A DNA stretch of 64,000 nucleotides from Pleurotus ostreatus/Saccharomyces cerevisiae fusant. Its lineage: Eukaryota; Opisthokonta. How positions within the stretch are numbered: the first letter of the stretch is position 1; the number at the start of each line of letters is the position of its first letter. The position numbers were made by a program, and so were the translations under genes. Under the pieces are notes generated by a model. That model was not told the origin of the DNA and made no database searches. It was given only the letters and a program-made list of their open reading frames with translations. The DNA lies in contig JAMQCK010000060.1 of assembly GCA_024196135.1 (NCBI GenBank), positions 1 to 64,000 on the forward strand. The letters run 5' to 3'. Of the stretch, positions 22,276 to 33,539 are shown one piece after another.

Positions 22276-24242
22276 ATGACCGCCGTGCTCAGACCCATAT
22301 TGGTCACAGCGATATCTCAGATGACCCCTGCCGCGTCCGGCCCAGTCACCAAACGAAAGGCCGTTGAGGATCCCAACACGCTCATGCAGTCCACCAAGAA
22401 GGCGAAGAAAGATCCGGTACGTGCTCACCAACTAGAGTGCACGTCCCCCCTCATTTGACACGCGATAGCAGGGGAGCAAGTCTGGGAAACGGAAGTGTGC
22501 GTTCATGTCGTCTCCAAGTTGACCATCTACTCATTCATGCAGTGTTCAATGGCGAGGAGCAACCCGGTGGCTTCATCATCGCCCGAGGGCCGAGCGTTCA
22601 ACCGCCTTCACGCCCGCCATCTGTTCAACCATCCGCCACCACGAACGGGACCGGCGAGCCCCCGCCCCCCACCAAGCGGAAGAAGACAGGATCGGTTCCG
22701 CCCACCACCCCGTCGCGTCTGGACGTACCAAATCCACGATCACGCGACCCCGATGGGCAAGGGCCCTGCATACCGACGCGCTCGTCCCCCGAGCTGGACG
22801 AAGACGCGCAGGCCATGACGACGGAGGCGGACGAGCTACGACGATCATCTCGCAGCTTTTCAACGACCACCACCCCCGCAGCCACGCAGAAGCATCAGCG
22901 ACGGCGGTCGGGAGTAATCCCCGTACACGATGCAGAGTCGCCAACTATCAAGCGGAACCGTGCACTGCGCGGCGAGGACGCGCGGGGGCGAGGAGACGCG
23001 CGAACGCCAACCACAGGGCGACGGCGAAGTTCACTCAACTCGCGAGGGAAACGGGTCAGCGATATCTATGCCAGTACGGGCGTGATACGTGGGTCTCTGT
23101 AGCACCCTCACGATGCAAGTTCTGACCCGTCCTTTCAGCCACTCCGCATGAGTCTGTGTCTGGCGCTAGCTTTCACAAGCATATCGACCACGACCAGCCC
23201 GAGCCTGAGCGATTACGCCAGGTTCTCATCTGGCACGCAGACCGCGGCGCGTCCGACACCGAGACCAGTTCCACCCTCACACCTACTGCACGACAACTAT
23301 ACGCCCACGCCCAAGAAGCCTTTATCGGAATGCTACACGACAAGAAGATCCACCTCCCAACCTATCACACCGACTCCTCCATGGACAGCGCTACGATGAA
23401 GCCGAACAAGTTCAACGTGACGAATGCTCAGTGGGAGGCGACGTACACGCAGAGAAACGCAGAGTGTGTGACGAAGTTTATCGGATTGGAATGTTAGCCT
23501 AACATGCATGCATAGAGCCGAAGCACGGTACGAAGAATGGAATCAGTGCCGTTACACCTATGACGAGTTCATCAAGAAAGAGCGCGCCAAGCTGGAGAAG
23601 GAGAAGCAGGCAGATCTGTCCACGAAGGCGAGGGGGAAACAGCGAGCCGATGAACCAGAGCTCCCCGATGCCTACTTCCCCCAGGAGCACCTCATTCCCG
23701 ACGAGACCACTCGACGACACGTCGCCATCGCCCGCGAAGCCACCACGAGCGGCCCGACGCTTGCTCAGAAGCGTCGCCAGCGATTCGACCAGTTCAAGTT
23801 CAACGCCGACCAGTTGCGTGACTTCGCACATAGCGCGCGCACGCTCGTCCGCCTGGCCTCGGACGCGCTTGACGCGCGGTTCGCACAACTCCGCGGAAGG
23901 CTCATCGCCTCGGGTGGTGCGCCGTATGTCGCGGGCGGCGGCAGTGCGGAGGTTCTCAACGCGTACGCGCGTCCGACTGCAGCCGCGCCTGACGCACAGA
24001 CGCTGTTGCGCGCGCTCTTCCGGGTGGACGCGCAACGGCCGCAGGCCAGGCAAGGGCAGGCGGCGATGAGCGCGGCAAGGGAACTGAGGGAGCTGGACGA
24101 GCGGGGTGCGGGTACCGAGCGGCGGCTGACGGCGGGGGTCGTGCCGCCGACGCCCAAGCGCCAGGTGCCGGGTACGCCGAGACGGGGGACGACGCCAGGC
24201 AGGAGCAACACGCCTAAGCGAAGCGGGACGCCTGGTAGATGA
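22276..24242 (+). CDS. DSN1: Dsn1/Mis13 subunit of the Mis12 (MIND) kinetochore complex
   Basis: Five or so exons, about 540 residues. The N-terminal part is disordered and basic, with nuclear-localisation-like clusters (PVTKRKAV, STKKAKKDP, PTKRKKTG) and many Ser/Thr-Pro sites. A basic RRRSGV and RGRRRSSL-like region precedes the diagnostic Mis13 block: KRVSDIYASTGVI then ATPHESVSGASFHKHID and EPERLRQVLIWHADRG. The C-terminal half is helical, with a MYND-unrelated EARYEEWNQCRYTYDEF and a coiled coil (IKKERAKLEKEKQ). It ends in Pro/Arg/Gly/Thr-rich repeats (RGTTPGRSNTPKRSGTPGR) with several T-P sites. Dsn1 links the inner kinetochore to Ndc80 and Knl1. The first ATG (22276) is used, but the ATG at 22321 (MTPAASGPVTKRK) is equally possible. 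Confidence 0.83.
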
Positions 24243-24753
24243 GGGGCCCGTTGAGGAGACGGGGATTCGTGCTGTTGGTATGGTCATACATGGCGCGGAC
24301 GGCGGAAGGAGACGCGCACGATGCTCGCGGTCTCGTGCGCACGCACCTCTGTGCGTATGCCTACCCATGCTCCTATGCGTATACCTTCTCATGCGTATAC
24401 CTTGATGACTTCGGCGGGAGGAGCGCAGGCTCTGCGCGCCGAACACGACTGTGCTTCGTCCGAACACGACTGCTATCGTCCAGACGGACACGACATGCTC
24501 CGATTGTATGATAGATCTTCTCTTGCCTATACTCTAGTGTCCCTAGTGTGCTTTGTATCGACCTTTCTCGTTTTGTCATTTATGCCTCATTATCGTTGGA
24601 ATGCTTTCTGGATCTGGTTCGAGCTCGGCCTGGTGCCAAACTGACAGAGGGAGACAGAGGGATAGTCGCCTGTCAGACTGGGTGAATCCTGGCTCTAATG
24701 AAGGACACTGTTATTTGGGAGGGGGCGAGTACGGGTATCTGCAAATCGGGTCG
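24243..24753. other. intergenic between convergent genes
   Basis: About 510 bp holding the 3' UTRs of DSN1 (plus) and the CMD-like gene (minus). There are short reiterations of GTATACCTTCTCATGC-type sequence near 24360-24405. No gene is recognised. Confidence 0.45.
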
Positions 24754-25638
24754 TTATGCCACCTGCAGCTCGGGGATCGCGCTCTTCCAAGAAACCCCGG
24801 CAGCGCGCGAAGCCTCAATGGCGATCTCCCGGACGGCGCGAATCTGCTCGACAGTCGCGCCATGGCGTCGAGCGCCCTGCAGATGCCAGTCGATCTGCGT
24901 CGGCACGTCCGACGCGATGAGGGCGGCGACGAATGCGAAGGACGTCTCTGCGGACGTCAGAGCGTGCATCGAGCCGTAGACGTAGCCGTAGGCGAAAGTG
25001 ATGGAGAAGTGACCTGCGGATGGGTCAGATTGTCGATGAAACGGTGAGCATCAGGATGTAAGTAGAGACGAACCTAGGTCGGGGTAGATGTCGTATAAGA
25101 GCTCGCGGACGTCGTCTGCCTTCTCGCCGTAGGTTGATGTGAAGAGGTCTTCGCCCATCTGGTGCAATCGCTCCGTCGTGGATTGCGACGCCCTAAGATA
25201 TTTTGCTCTGTAAGTTATGCCCACACAAAGCGCGTATTGATTGGAGACCTGACCTCATGGGCTCCTTGTCGCGCAGATCCTCTGGTGTCGCTGCATGCAG
25301 CTTGGCCAGCGCATTTATCGCCTTAGGTGTTGCCCTCAATCCGCATATCATAGCGAAACGGACGAGATCAAACTTACCTTCGGATACCCCGAGAGCATAC
25401 CGGTCTTGAAGATGGCGTCTCGCGCGCTGCGAGCAAATTGTAGGCGCTTTTCGTGTGATGTTTCACCCTCCAACGCGTAGGCGAAGACTTGTGGAACAGC
25501 TTCTGGGAGGTTGGCAGCGCTGAAGGCGCTGATAGCGACAAGAGCCCAGGTGAGGTCATGAGCATCGGTTGCGGAAGTTGGGTACAAGGTCTTCAGGCGA
25601 GCCAAGAGCGTAACATCGATAGGAGAGGGCGAAGACAT
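24754..25638 (-). CDS. carboxymuconolactone decarboxylase (AhpD-like) family protein
   Basis: Four or so exons, about 240 residues. It starts at MSSPSPIDVTLLARLKTLYP (ATG at 25636-25638) and ends ...KSAIPELQVA with the TAA at 24754. The protein is predicted all-helical. Segments typical of the CMD/AhpD-like fold are DLTWALVAISAFSAANLPEAVP, RLQFARSARDAIFKTGMLSGYP and AINALAKLHAATPEDL. The C-terminal half resembles a second, degenerate copy: HFSITFAYGYVYGSMHALTS and then HLQGARRHGATVEQIRAVREIAIEAS. No CxxC redox pair is seen, so peroxidase-reductase activity like that of bacterial AhpD is unlikely. Fungal members with this double-CMD layout are uncharacterised; the substrate cannot be named. 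Confidence 0.72.
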
Positions 25639-26027
25639 GGCGGATGAAGAGCGTCGCAGTTGGAAGCGCGAGAGTCGAGGAAAAGGCTGATGAGCGTCTA
25701 GTCCAAGACGTGCCAGTTTATGTAAAACGCCAGAGGACCCCGTTAGCGCGCCAGAATGCATGCCGCTCAGCGCCCACCAGATAGTCACGCAGATGATGTA
25801 GCGAGGTTCAAGTCGGGCGGTCGGACTTGCCAAAGTTAGAGTCTTTTGGTAAAAGGTCCTCAGCAGAGGACCCATTCTTCGTGCAAGTGGGGCACAGATT
25901 GAGTGTTGAAGCAGCGTGAAAGGGTGTTAGGTATTCGGTGCAGGAAATTCCGGGTGAACGCAAGTCAGGACCAAGTTACGCAGGTCCTTGTTTGGTCTCG
26001 CTTGCTGACAGCGTGACGACCTGCCAA
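25639..26027. other. intergenic, promoter side of the CMD-like gene
   Basis: About 390 bp upstream of the CMD-like gene and left of the MITE-like element. No coding signal is seen. Confidence 0.4.
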
Positions 26028-26498
26028 AACAGGCGAGGCCCCCCGGCATCTCACCAAAATGTCCGATCCTAATGCGACGGATTGGACGCTCAAAACGCGC
26101 CGACATTCGATCCCAGTGCGCCGGATTCGAGCAAAAGTGTGAAATAGGTTCGATCCAAAGTGCGACGGTCGAGCCTTGTCGTCGCCCAGGTTCGATCCAT
26201 TGTGCGCCGGATTTGGGGGTCGCGACGGAATTTCGCCAGCTTAGACCCCCGCCTACCACCATCAACGGGCCAAGCACCCCTAACAGCACCGACAGGACCT
26301 CATAATTGGTGATCTGGGAGGGTCGTCGCCACCGAGGTTTGATTCATAGTGCGCCGGAAAGTGCGCCTTGAGCGAAGGTCCGATCCTAGTGCGCCGGGAA
26401 GCCCTCAAAATTGGCCAAAATCCATGCGACGGAAATGACCCAGAATCCCGAATTTTGGATCGGACATTTTGGTGAGATGCCGGGGGCCTAACAGGCGA
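26028..26498. mobile_element. MITE-like element with 33-bp inverted repeats and 9-bp target duplication
   Basis: The element spans 26037-26489 (453 bp). Its ends, 26037-26069 and the reverse complement of 26457-26489, match at 31 of 33 positions without gaps and share GGCATCTCACCAAAATGTCC. It is flanked on both sides by the same 9-mer AACAGGCGA (26028-26036 and 26490-26498), a target-site duplication. A 9-bp duplication with sizeable inverted ends is typical of Mutator-like elements; hAT elements give 8 bp. No open frame is long enough for a transposase, so it would be non-autonomous. Its interior is built from a degenerate short repeat (separate entry). Confidence 0.75.
26064..26434 (+). repeat. 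degenerate tandem repeat inside the MITE-like element
   Basis: Seven copies of a motif close to CGATCCnAnTGCGMCGGA start near 26064, 26108, 26151, 26193, 26340, 26381 and 26419. The first four are spaced 42-44 bp apart and the fifth and sixth 41 bp apart, so the element seems to have grown from a unit of about 43 bp. The first copy overlaps the inner edge of the left inverted repeat. Confidence 0.7.
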
Positions 26499-29400
26499 CT
26501 GTCACGTCACGGACTCTGCTTGTTACTGACATCCATCTCGACTGCTTTCTGTTCGGCTGTGTGCCTTCTTTCTCTGCAACTATGCCCAAGTGAAGCGGCT
26601 GTATATTCCTGCCTCTTTCTTCCGCGCCCGACACTGTGCTAAACTCACTGGTCGATGCGCGCACATTCGTCTCAGCTGTCTATTCATCGCACGCGGAAAT
26701 CTGCTATGGGCCATATCCTTGTCTCTGTCCATCGAATCTACGATAGTAGCGCTCCTTGACCTTTTATATCTACCGATGACTACTTCTGCACGATGGACAC
26801 CTTCGCGGAAGTTAGCGTGGTCACGCCTCCAGCCTCGCAGCTCCTCTTCCCCTACGCCCACATCTCTCAACTTTACAGCCTTCTGAGCCGGTTTCAAATG
26901 CGCGCCGCTGACGCCACAGAGCCGCTGCCACTCTTACTCGCCCACAACACGCCTGTGCTGTATGTCTTTTCGACACACGATTATTGTCCCCGGCACCTTC
27001 TGAGCCGCCACTGCACGCTCGTGGCTTCATGTCTGCTCATCGCTTCATTTCTCTGGCTCATCTCGCGCCTCTGGCTTACTTCGTGGCTCTTCCTGACTTC
27101 ATGTCTCTGCCTGCCAGGTCCACCAACCATCTCCGGTCTTCTATGAATTCTGGACTTCGTAATCGGGTTTTGTGTGCGCCTGCACGGTTTGGATCGGCTA
27201 TGTCACCGAACACGTACTCGCGCAGCTTGTTGTCTTATCCATACGTCTTCTCTTCACGTCGTGCTTGCGAAGGCGGCTTGATATGAAGGAAGCTTGGACC
27301 CGCTATCTTCTTTCTTGGTTCAACTCTGATAAGTACCTCGTCTATTCTGCCGACGCAATTTAGGGCAAAATTTCTGGTATGGTTCTGTCGCGTGCATTGC
27401 ACGGTAATATCTCTTTACGTCTCTTCGACCTCTCCTAGCGAGATAGACGTGCCACTTGGGAGCTGACCTCGCCAACTGCTTTTTTCCTTCGCTGCTACGC
27501 TTATGAACACATGCTTTGACCCTCACTTCACTTCACTATATTCGTCTGCCGTATTTCATCCAGTCGTCTCGTATGCGTGAACTGCGGCCTTGACTGCAAT
27601 GAATGCACCGACTCTCGGGACTTCGTCAATGAATGGCACTGTCCGGTCTTCGCTTGGGAGAGGAGCTTATGGTTTACGTGCGCGCTCTATTTCCTGTTCA
27701 TCTGTCGGCATAGCGCACGTATCGCTACGTGGCGGCTCTGGCGTCGACGGACGGGACAATACTACTGGCGACTGGGTACTTTCGTGCGCCAATGGCAATT
27801 TCAAGACCAACTCTCTGACGTGCGATCCTTTGTTTGCCTTCCGGGCCGGTAGATGAGAAGGTTTTAGCGCCGTCAATTCCTGATTCTTGACTTCCATAAT
27901 CATCGCATTGATTTAGTCTACTCTGGGTGACAGGAATACGGTACGCTCGACCGTGCTCGGCAGACCCGTGTTCCTACCCGTGTCCTAGCTTTTACTGCTG
28001 ACGGTATTCTCGAGCACACTGTCCAGTGCGTCCGTCCCCTCCTTTTTCTATACTCGCTATGATAGCGAGCCTATATGGATCACCAGGTATACCACCTGCG
28101 GTAGTGGCCCCTGTACGCCTGTGATAGCTTCGCAAACAGACCCCGATGACAAGAACAATGTTTTGAGAAGCGAGTCTCGAAGACTTCGAAGGTACTTCGG
28201 TCCCAGGTCGCCTTGAACCTTCCATTGTTCTCTCGCGCCCCCTCGACCTCGTGAAGCGCCGTACGTGGTGGCGTCCCGCGCAGCAGTGCAGCCTTGAGAA
28301 CAAGTAGGGTGCACTCTCAACGTCGCGGACCTCGAAAAACAGTCCCCTCCATTTCGAGGGATATTCGATGGTCGATGTGGCGGCGCCGCACGTGTGTGCT
28401 GATCTCCCAAAATGGAAAGCTTTGATCTTCCTCTCCTCGCCTTCCGTTTCTTGACTCTTACCCTTTCCTCTCGTCGTGGGATGACTCACTCTTCCATCCT
28501 GGCTGTGATCAGTACCCGCGCTTCGCCAGGACATGTGGCGCACCCATCTGGGCGCGCGAGATCCGTAGTCGATGACTGCGATGGACTCAAAGCTGGGCGT
28601 CAGTTTCAACGATTGTGAGATCGATGCGTGTACCGGCTTTCGATGTTGACTGCACTGAGGCTATGCCTACCAAGCATCGTGGTCTCTCCCGATGACCATA
28701 GGGGACACTGCTCCCGGACCTATGCACTGGCTGCGTCCACTCACTGGGCGCCCACTCCCCGAACGCTATCCCCCACCCAGCAATATCCCCTCATTCGGCG
28801 GATTTAGCAGTCCCAAAGGCACGCGAATCGCTCTCTGCTGTCTCCGATCTGGCGCCTACGCTTTCTACGACGATCCGAGTTGATATGCCAGTCATCGCCT
28901 TGATTATTCTGGCTGAATAGGACCTTGTGGGTAACTGTGCTCTGGTCGTCTTCCACTAGTACCCGCGTGCATCCTTGACCTCGGTCAGGACTCGCCTACA
29001 TCTGAATGTCTGTCTCTCGAACCATACGCTGGGGGGTCCCGAACGCTGGCGCATTCAGTTCTGGACATGCACCTGGCTTGGAGTCCAGGCGGCAGCCGGT
29101 GCCGGTTCCGGGCTGTGGATGCCCCCGCCCTCTGCGGCGTGCAGCCTGCGGCATCGCACCAGACGGCCCGCAAAGGCCCCGCGACGTCCATGGGGCACCG
29201 TCCACCACTCTCGTCCATTTCGCCGCCAGCATCCGGCAGTGGCGCGCAAACGTACACCCCAGCGCAGCGCGGCAGGACGAGTGCGGTAAGGCCCGGCTTC
29301 CTGGTCCATGACTTGCGCTGAGGACCGCGAGCTCGGCCGTCCTGCTGTCCTTCTGACCAACGACGGCAAATCGCAGAGCCCCCCGCGTCGCTGCCGGTTG

Positions 29401-30476
29401 CTGTCTTTACGTGCGCGCCTGCGGGGTCGTTACGTGGCGACCTTGTGGACGCTGCAGGCGGCTTTTGCGACCGGTGCGTCACCGGCGCTTGCGCAGGGCA
29501 CGGCGCCTCTTGTTGCTGCGACTCTTCTCTGCAGGGGCCCTTATCTCGCGCGCGTGGTTTTCGAGATGAATCTTCTTTCTGAGGCGAGTGAACACATTTC
29601 CGATTTTTACCCCCGATCCCGACATAACCGATTCATGTCCGACGTCGACCGACCAGGAGGCTTGTTCTCTGCGCCTGCCTTCACCTCGCAGTCGTTGGAA
29701 GCGCTGCCGCATCAGCTTCGAGCTCAACGTGTCCGACCATGGCGCGGAACACGGGGAACAGCGACAGACCTTCAGCTGGCTTGTATGTACAGAGTTTGAA
29801 GACCCTGCACCCGCTGATGATGCCAACATCAATATTATTGCCGAGACCTGGGGACATGTTCCTGCGACGTCCAGAGAACAACACGTGGGCGAACGAGAGG
29901 TGACGGTCTTTCGAACTCCGCGAACACTGTTAAAGGGATCTGCGCGCTATGGGCGCCTTCTTCTGATTGTGGGGTGCCTTTGAGGGCGCGCAAAGCAACA
30001 GCTGCTGTAGAGAGTCATCACACGGCAGCGGGCGATGTAGGCTGAAGGAGACAGACAGCGTCGTTGTGACTGTTGACAACAGCACACGTGTCACAGAACC
30101 GTAACAAGAATTGGAAACCCGGAGGTTGCGCTGCGCCACGATCATTCCCGCACGCCCAGCGCGTCGTGTACGTATTTCCCACAAATGAAGGTCCACGAAA
30201 GAGCTGGCAAGGCGCAGAACGTAAGGAGATGTAACAAGACGCTCGCTTCCTTGGGTCCTTACCTTCATCCAGCTTTCCGTGTGGGCGGTCGTGCGTCGCA
30301 AGCGCGCTTTATGAGCTTAGCGCAGCCGTCGAGGCGAAAGAGTTTGTAGTGTGCCATCAGTGACCGGACTGAGCGCTTATACGGGGAAAGAAGAATTGAA
30401 TAAACGCGGACTTACTGACACGCGCGCTGTCAATAAGACCTCTCCCTTTCATACACGAGGTTGATCCTTAGACCCC
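26499..30476. other. about 4 kb with no recognisable gene
   Basis: Open frames here reach 100-200 codons but lack recognisable domains, splice-consistent extensions or family motifs. Several begin only at non-ATG codons. The left half (26.5-28.9 kb) is pyrimidine-rich and less GC-rich; 29.0-29.6 kb is GC-rich. I saw no reverse transcriptase, integrase or transposase motifs, and no long terminal repeats. It could be old mobile-element sequence decayed beyond recognition. Confidence 0.4.
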
Positions 30477-30486
30477 AATATAAAGC
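30477..30486 (+). promoter_or_regulatory. TATA-like box of the BCS1-like gene
   Basis: CAATATAAAG lies about 57-66 bp upstream of the ATG at 30543, a typical distance for a fungal core promoter. Confidence 0.42.
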
Positions 30487-30542
30487 CCGGCCCACTGCGC
30501 GACCACCCGGCCCTTCCTCTCTCTCTCCGACAGCCGGTCATC

Positions 30543-33539
30543 ATGGACGCTCTCAAGAATATCCTTTCCCCAGTCCTGGGCTCCAGTGGCAATGGGATTC
30601 AGGACACTCTTGTGCGTCGCCTGCCCTTCGTCCTGGACGTTGCTGACCCCGTCCTCCCCAGAAACTCGTCGTCATCGGAGGCACCGTCGAGACCGCGCGC
30701 CGCGCGTCCGTCTCCGCCTGGAACGGGTTCGTCGACTGTAAGTCGGCGCCGCACCGCCCCCGCCCGCAGCCGAGGCTGAGCCACTCCCTAGCATTCTTCC
30801 TCACCGCCCACTTCAGCCAGGAGGACTACCCCTATGACTGGTGCGCCACCGCCACTCCTTCCTGCATGACCTCTCCTCGCTTACACGCTTCCCAGGCTCA
30901 TGCACTGGCTCTCGAAGGTGTGTTAGCGCAGCTCGATCACTTGTGGCGCGCGCCTGACGCGTCGATTATAGCAACCTGCCTGGGGTCGCAGTCGCGAGTT
31001 CGACATCACCACGCGCTCCGGAGGCCGCAGCAGCCTCACCCAGGCCACGACCGGTGACCTCGAAGATGAAGACGACGACGATGAGCTTGTACACGGAAGG
31101 CGTAAGCGCAAGGTTGCGTTCATGCCCTCCCTGGGTGAGAAGCTTGTACCCCATTCAAGACGTACTAAGTGAAGGCTGACCGCTGTCTCGCTCCAGACAC
31201 CACGCACACCATCTACTACCGCGGGCACTGGCTGCGGGTACGTCCCCTGCCCCTGCCATGCAACTCAGTGACTCACTAGACCCAGATCACCCGCACCAAA
31301 CGCTACGCGGACTACGGTGGCGAGGCGCTGAAGATTAGGTAACGCCGCATCCCTCTTACACGCCCGTTCCCCCGCTTACGTCGCGGTCGCTGTTAGTGTC
31401 GTCGCCCGCAACAATGACATTCTCAAGAAGCTCGTGCTCGAAGCCAAACGGGAATATGAGAAAGACGCCGAGCACCGCGTGCATATCTTCATGGCGGACA
31501 CGTACGTGATCGTGATCATTGGCATGTCGGCCCGCGCGTGACCGCGTTCTTGACAGGTCCTACGGTTGCTGGCGGTGGAATGGCGCGCGCCAGAAGCGCC
31601 CCATGAGCTCCATTGTGCTGCAGCCCGGCGTCAAGGACATGCTCCTCGCCGACTGCAGGGATTTCCTGGCGTCCGAAGAGTGGTACGCCGAACGCGGTAC
31701 GTCGGCGATATCCTTATCCTCCACGTATTCGCTTAACGATTCCGTGCAGGCATTCCCTTCAGGCGAGGTCAGTGGGCCCGATGACTATTCAACAGCTTTC
31801 AATCTCATCTGCTTCTTGTAATTTAGGGTACCTGCTGCATGGTGTACCTGGGAGGTGCGCTTCGCTTCATCTGATGTCGTCAAAGCCGTGGGTTGACGAA
31901 CTCTCGTTGTTTTTAGTGGCAAGACGTCGCTCATTCATTCGCTCGCCGGTGAGCTCGGCCTGGATATCTACGTCGTCTCGTTATCGTCGAAAGGGTGGGT
32001 CTTTATCGCTGTTAGACGGTGCCGCGGAGTGATTGACCGCGTTCTGCATCAGGATGAGCGACAACACTCTCACGACTTTGATGGGCCATGTTCCTTCCAG
32101 GTAAGTCGTTGTGTGGTCATGCTTGTCAACGCATTTGCTGACTTTGTGGCGCTAGGTGCATCTTGCTTCTGGAAGACCTCGACGCGGCGTTCACTCGCGG
32201 TATCTCGCGTGATGCCAACTCTACTGGTGTGCCGACAACGGCGACGGTGGCGACGGCTAGCACCTCGAAGGACGCAAACAACAACAACGACACCAACGAT
32301 GGCTCGACCCTCAGTCTGAGTGGTCTCTTGAACAGCTTGGATGGTGTCGCCGCGGCAGAGGGACGGTACGTCCTGAAAACTTCATCGAAGACCCACGCTC
32401 ATTGTCCGCAGCCTTCTCTTCGCCACGACGAACCACATCGAGCGCTTGGACCCCGCACTGAGCCGCCCCGGCCGCATGGACGTCTGGGTGAACTTCACGA
32501 ACGCGACCAAGTGGCAAGCCGAGGGCATCTTCAAGTGCTTCTTCCCCGCCGCGCGCCCCGCGGCTTCTCCGGCCGCGTCCACGGCCGACCTCAGCGAGAA
32601 GGACACGTCGCAGAAGAACCTCCCTGGCTCGAAGCGCCGCGCGCAGTTGGCGCCCATGCTCAACGAGGACGAAATCTCGGACCTCGCGAAGCGCTTCGCG
32701 GACGCGATCCCGGAGGACGAGCTCAGTGTCGCGGCACTGCAGGGCTATCTGCTTAAGAACAAGACGCGCCCGCGCGAGTGCGTCGACGAGGTCGCGGCGT
32801 GGGTTATCTCGGAGCGGGAGACGCGCGAGAAGATCAAGGCCGAGAAGGCGAAGGCTGAGGTGCGTGCTGATGGTTGCGCTTTGCAGGGTCAAATGCTCAT
32901 TGGGCCGCAGCGCGAAGCCAAGGAGGCGAAGGACAAGAAGGAGAAGGAGGAACGCGAGGAGAGGGAGAAGAAGGAGGTGAGCTTGGGGTGGAGCTTTTGA
33001 TTGAGATACGTGACAGGAGGGTGAGCATGTTGCTGACGGGTTGCCTGTAGAAGGAAGAAAAGGAGGCGAAGGACAAGGAGGTGAGCTACTTGTGCTTCAC
33101 TTCGTGCACATATACTCATCGTTCGCAGCAGGCCGAGAAGGACAAGGTCGAGAAGGAAAAGGCGGAGAAAGACAAGGCGGAACGTCGCGAGGCGCGTCGC
33201 AAGTCCAAGAAGGTCGCGCCCGCCGACGCTCCCAAGGCTGAGCCCGCTGCTGCCACCACTGAGAAGCCCGCGCCTGCCGAGCCGTCGTCGTCCGAGTCCT
33301 CATCCCCAAGTTCCTCGGACTCGGAGAACACGACGGGCATCGACGCCGACACGGAAGAGAGCGCGACGTCTGAAGAAGAGACCGACAAGAAGAAGCAGGC
33401 GCCGCAGGAGCCCAAAGAGAAGTGGGTCGCCGTGAGCGTCAAGGACAAGGCGGACGACGCGGCGCAGACGACCGCGCCCGTCGAGGAGCCCGCCGTCGAG
33501 ACCCCCGCGCCGCCGCCCGTCGCGGCGACCGCGCCCTAG
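30543..33539 (+). CDS. BCS1-like AAA ATPase with long charged C-terminal tail
   Basis: About a dozen exons, roughly 700 residues, from [18 protein letters not shown] to a TAG at 33537-33539. The N-terminal region matches the BCS1_N domain: [29 protein letters not shown], then [17 protein letters not shown]. The AAA core has Walker A GVPGSGKTS (split by an intron at its Ser), Walker [13 protein letters not shown], an inserted Asn/Thr/Ser-rich loop, [20 protein letters not shown], and the sensor and arginine-finger block [17 protein letters not shown]. The tail is a KEK/EEK-rich coiled coil followed by an acidic Ser/Pro-rich end. In yeast, Bcs1 inserts the Rieske protein into complex III in the mitochondrial inner membrane. 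Agaricomycetes have many BCS1-like paralogues, so this need not be the orthologue and no symbol is given. Confidence 0.86.

Noticed and set aside
26793..27146. 117-codon plus-strand frame with a hydrophobic stretch and a TATA-like sequence upstream
   Set aside because: The hydrophobic run comes from a local CT-rich repeat; there is no homology I recognise and no splice or composition support.
27992..28609. 205-codon minus-strand frame
   Set aside because: It begins only at a TTG codon and shows no domain or splice extension.
28985..29799. Long overlapping frames on both strands (up to 165 codons)
   Set aside because: The stretch is GC-rich, so stops are rare by chance; peptides are Arg/Pro/Gly-rich without motifs in any frame.
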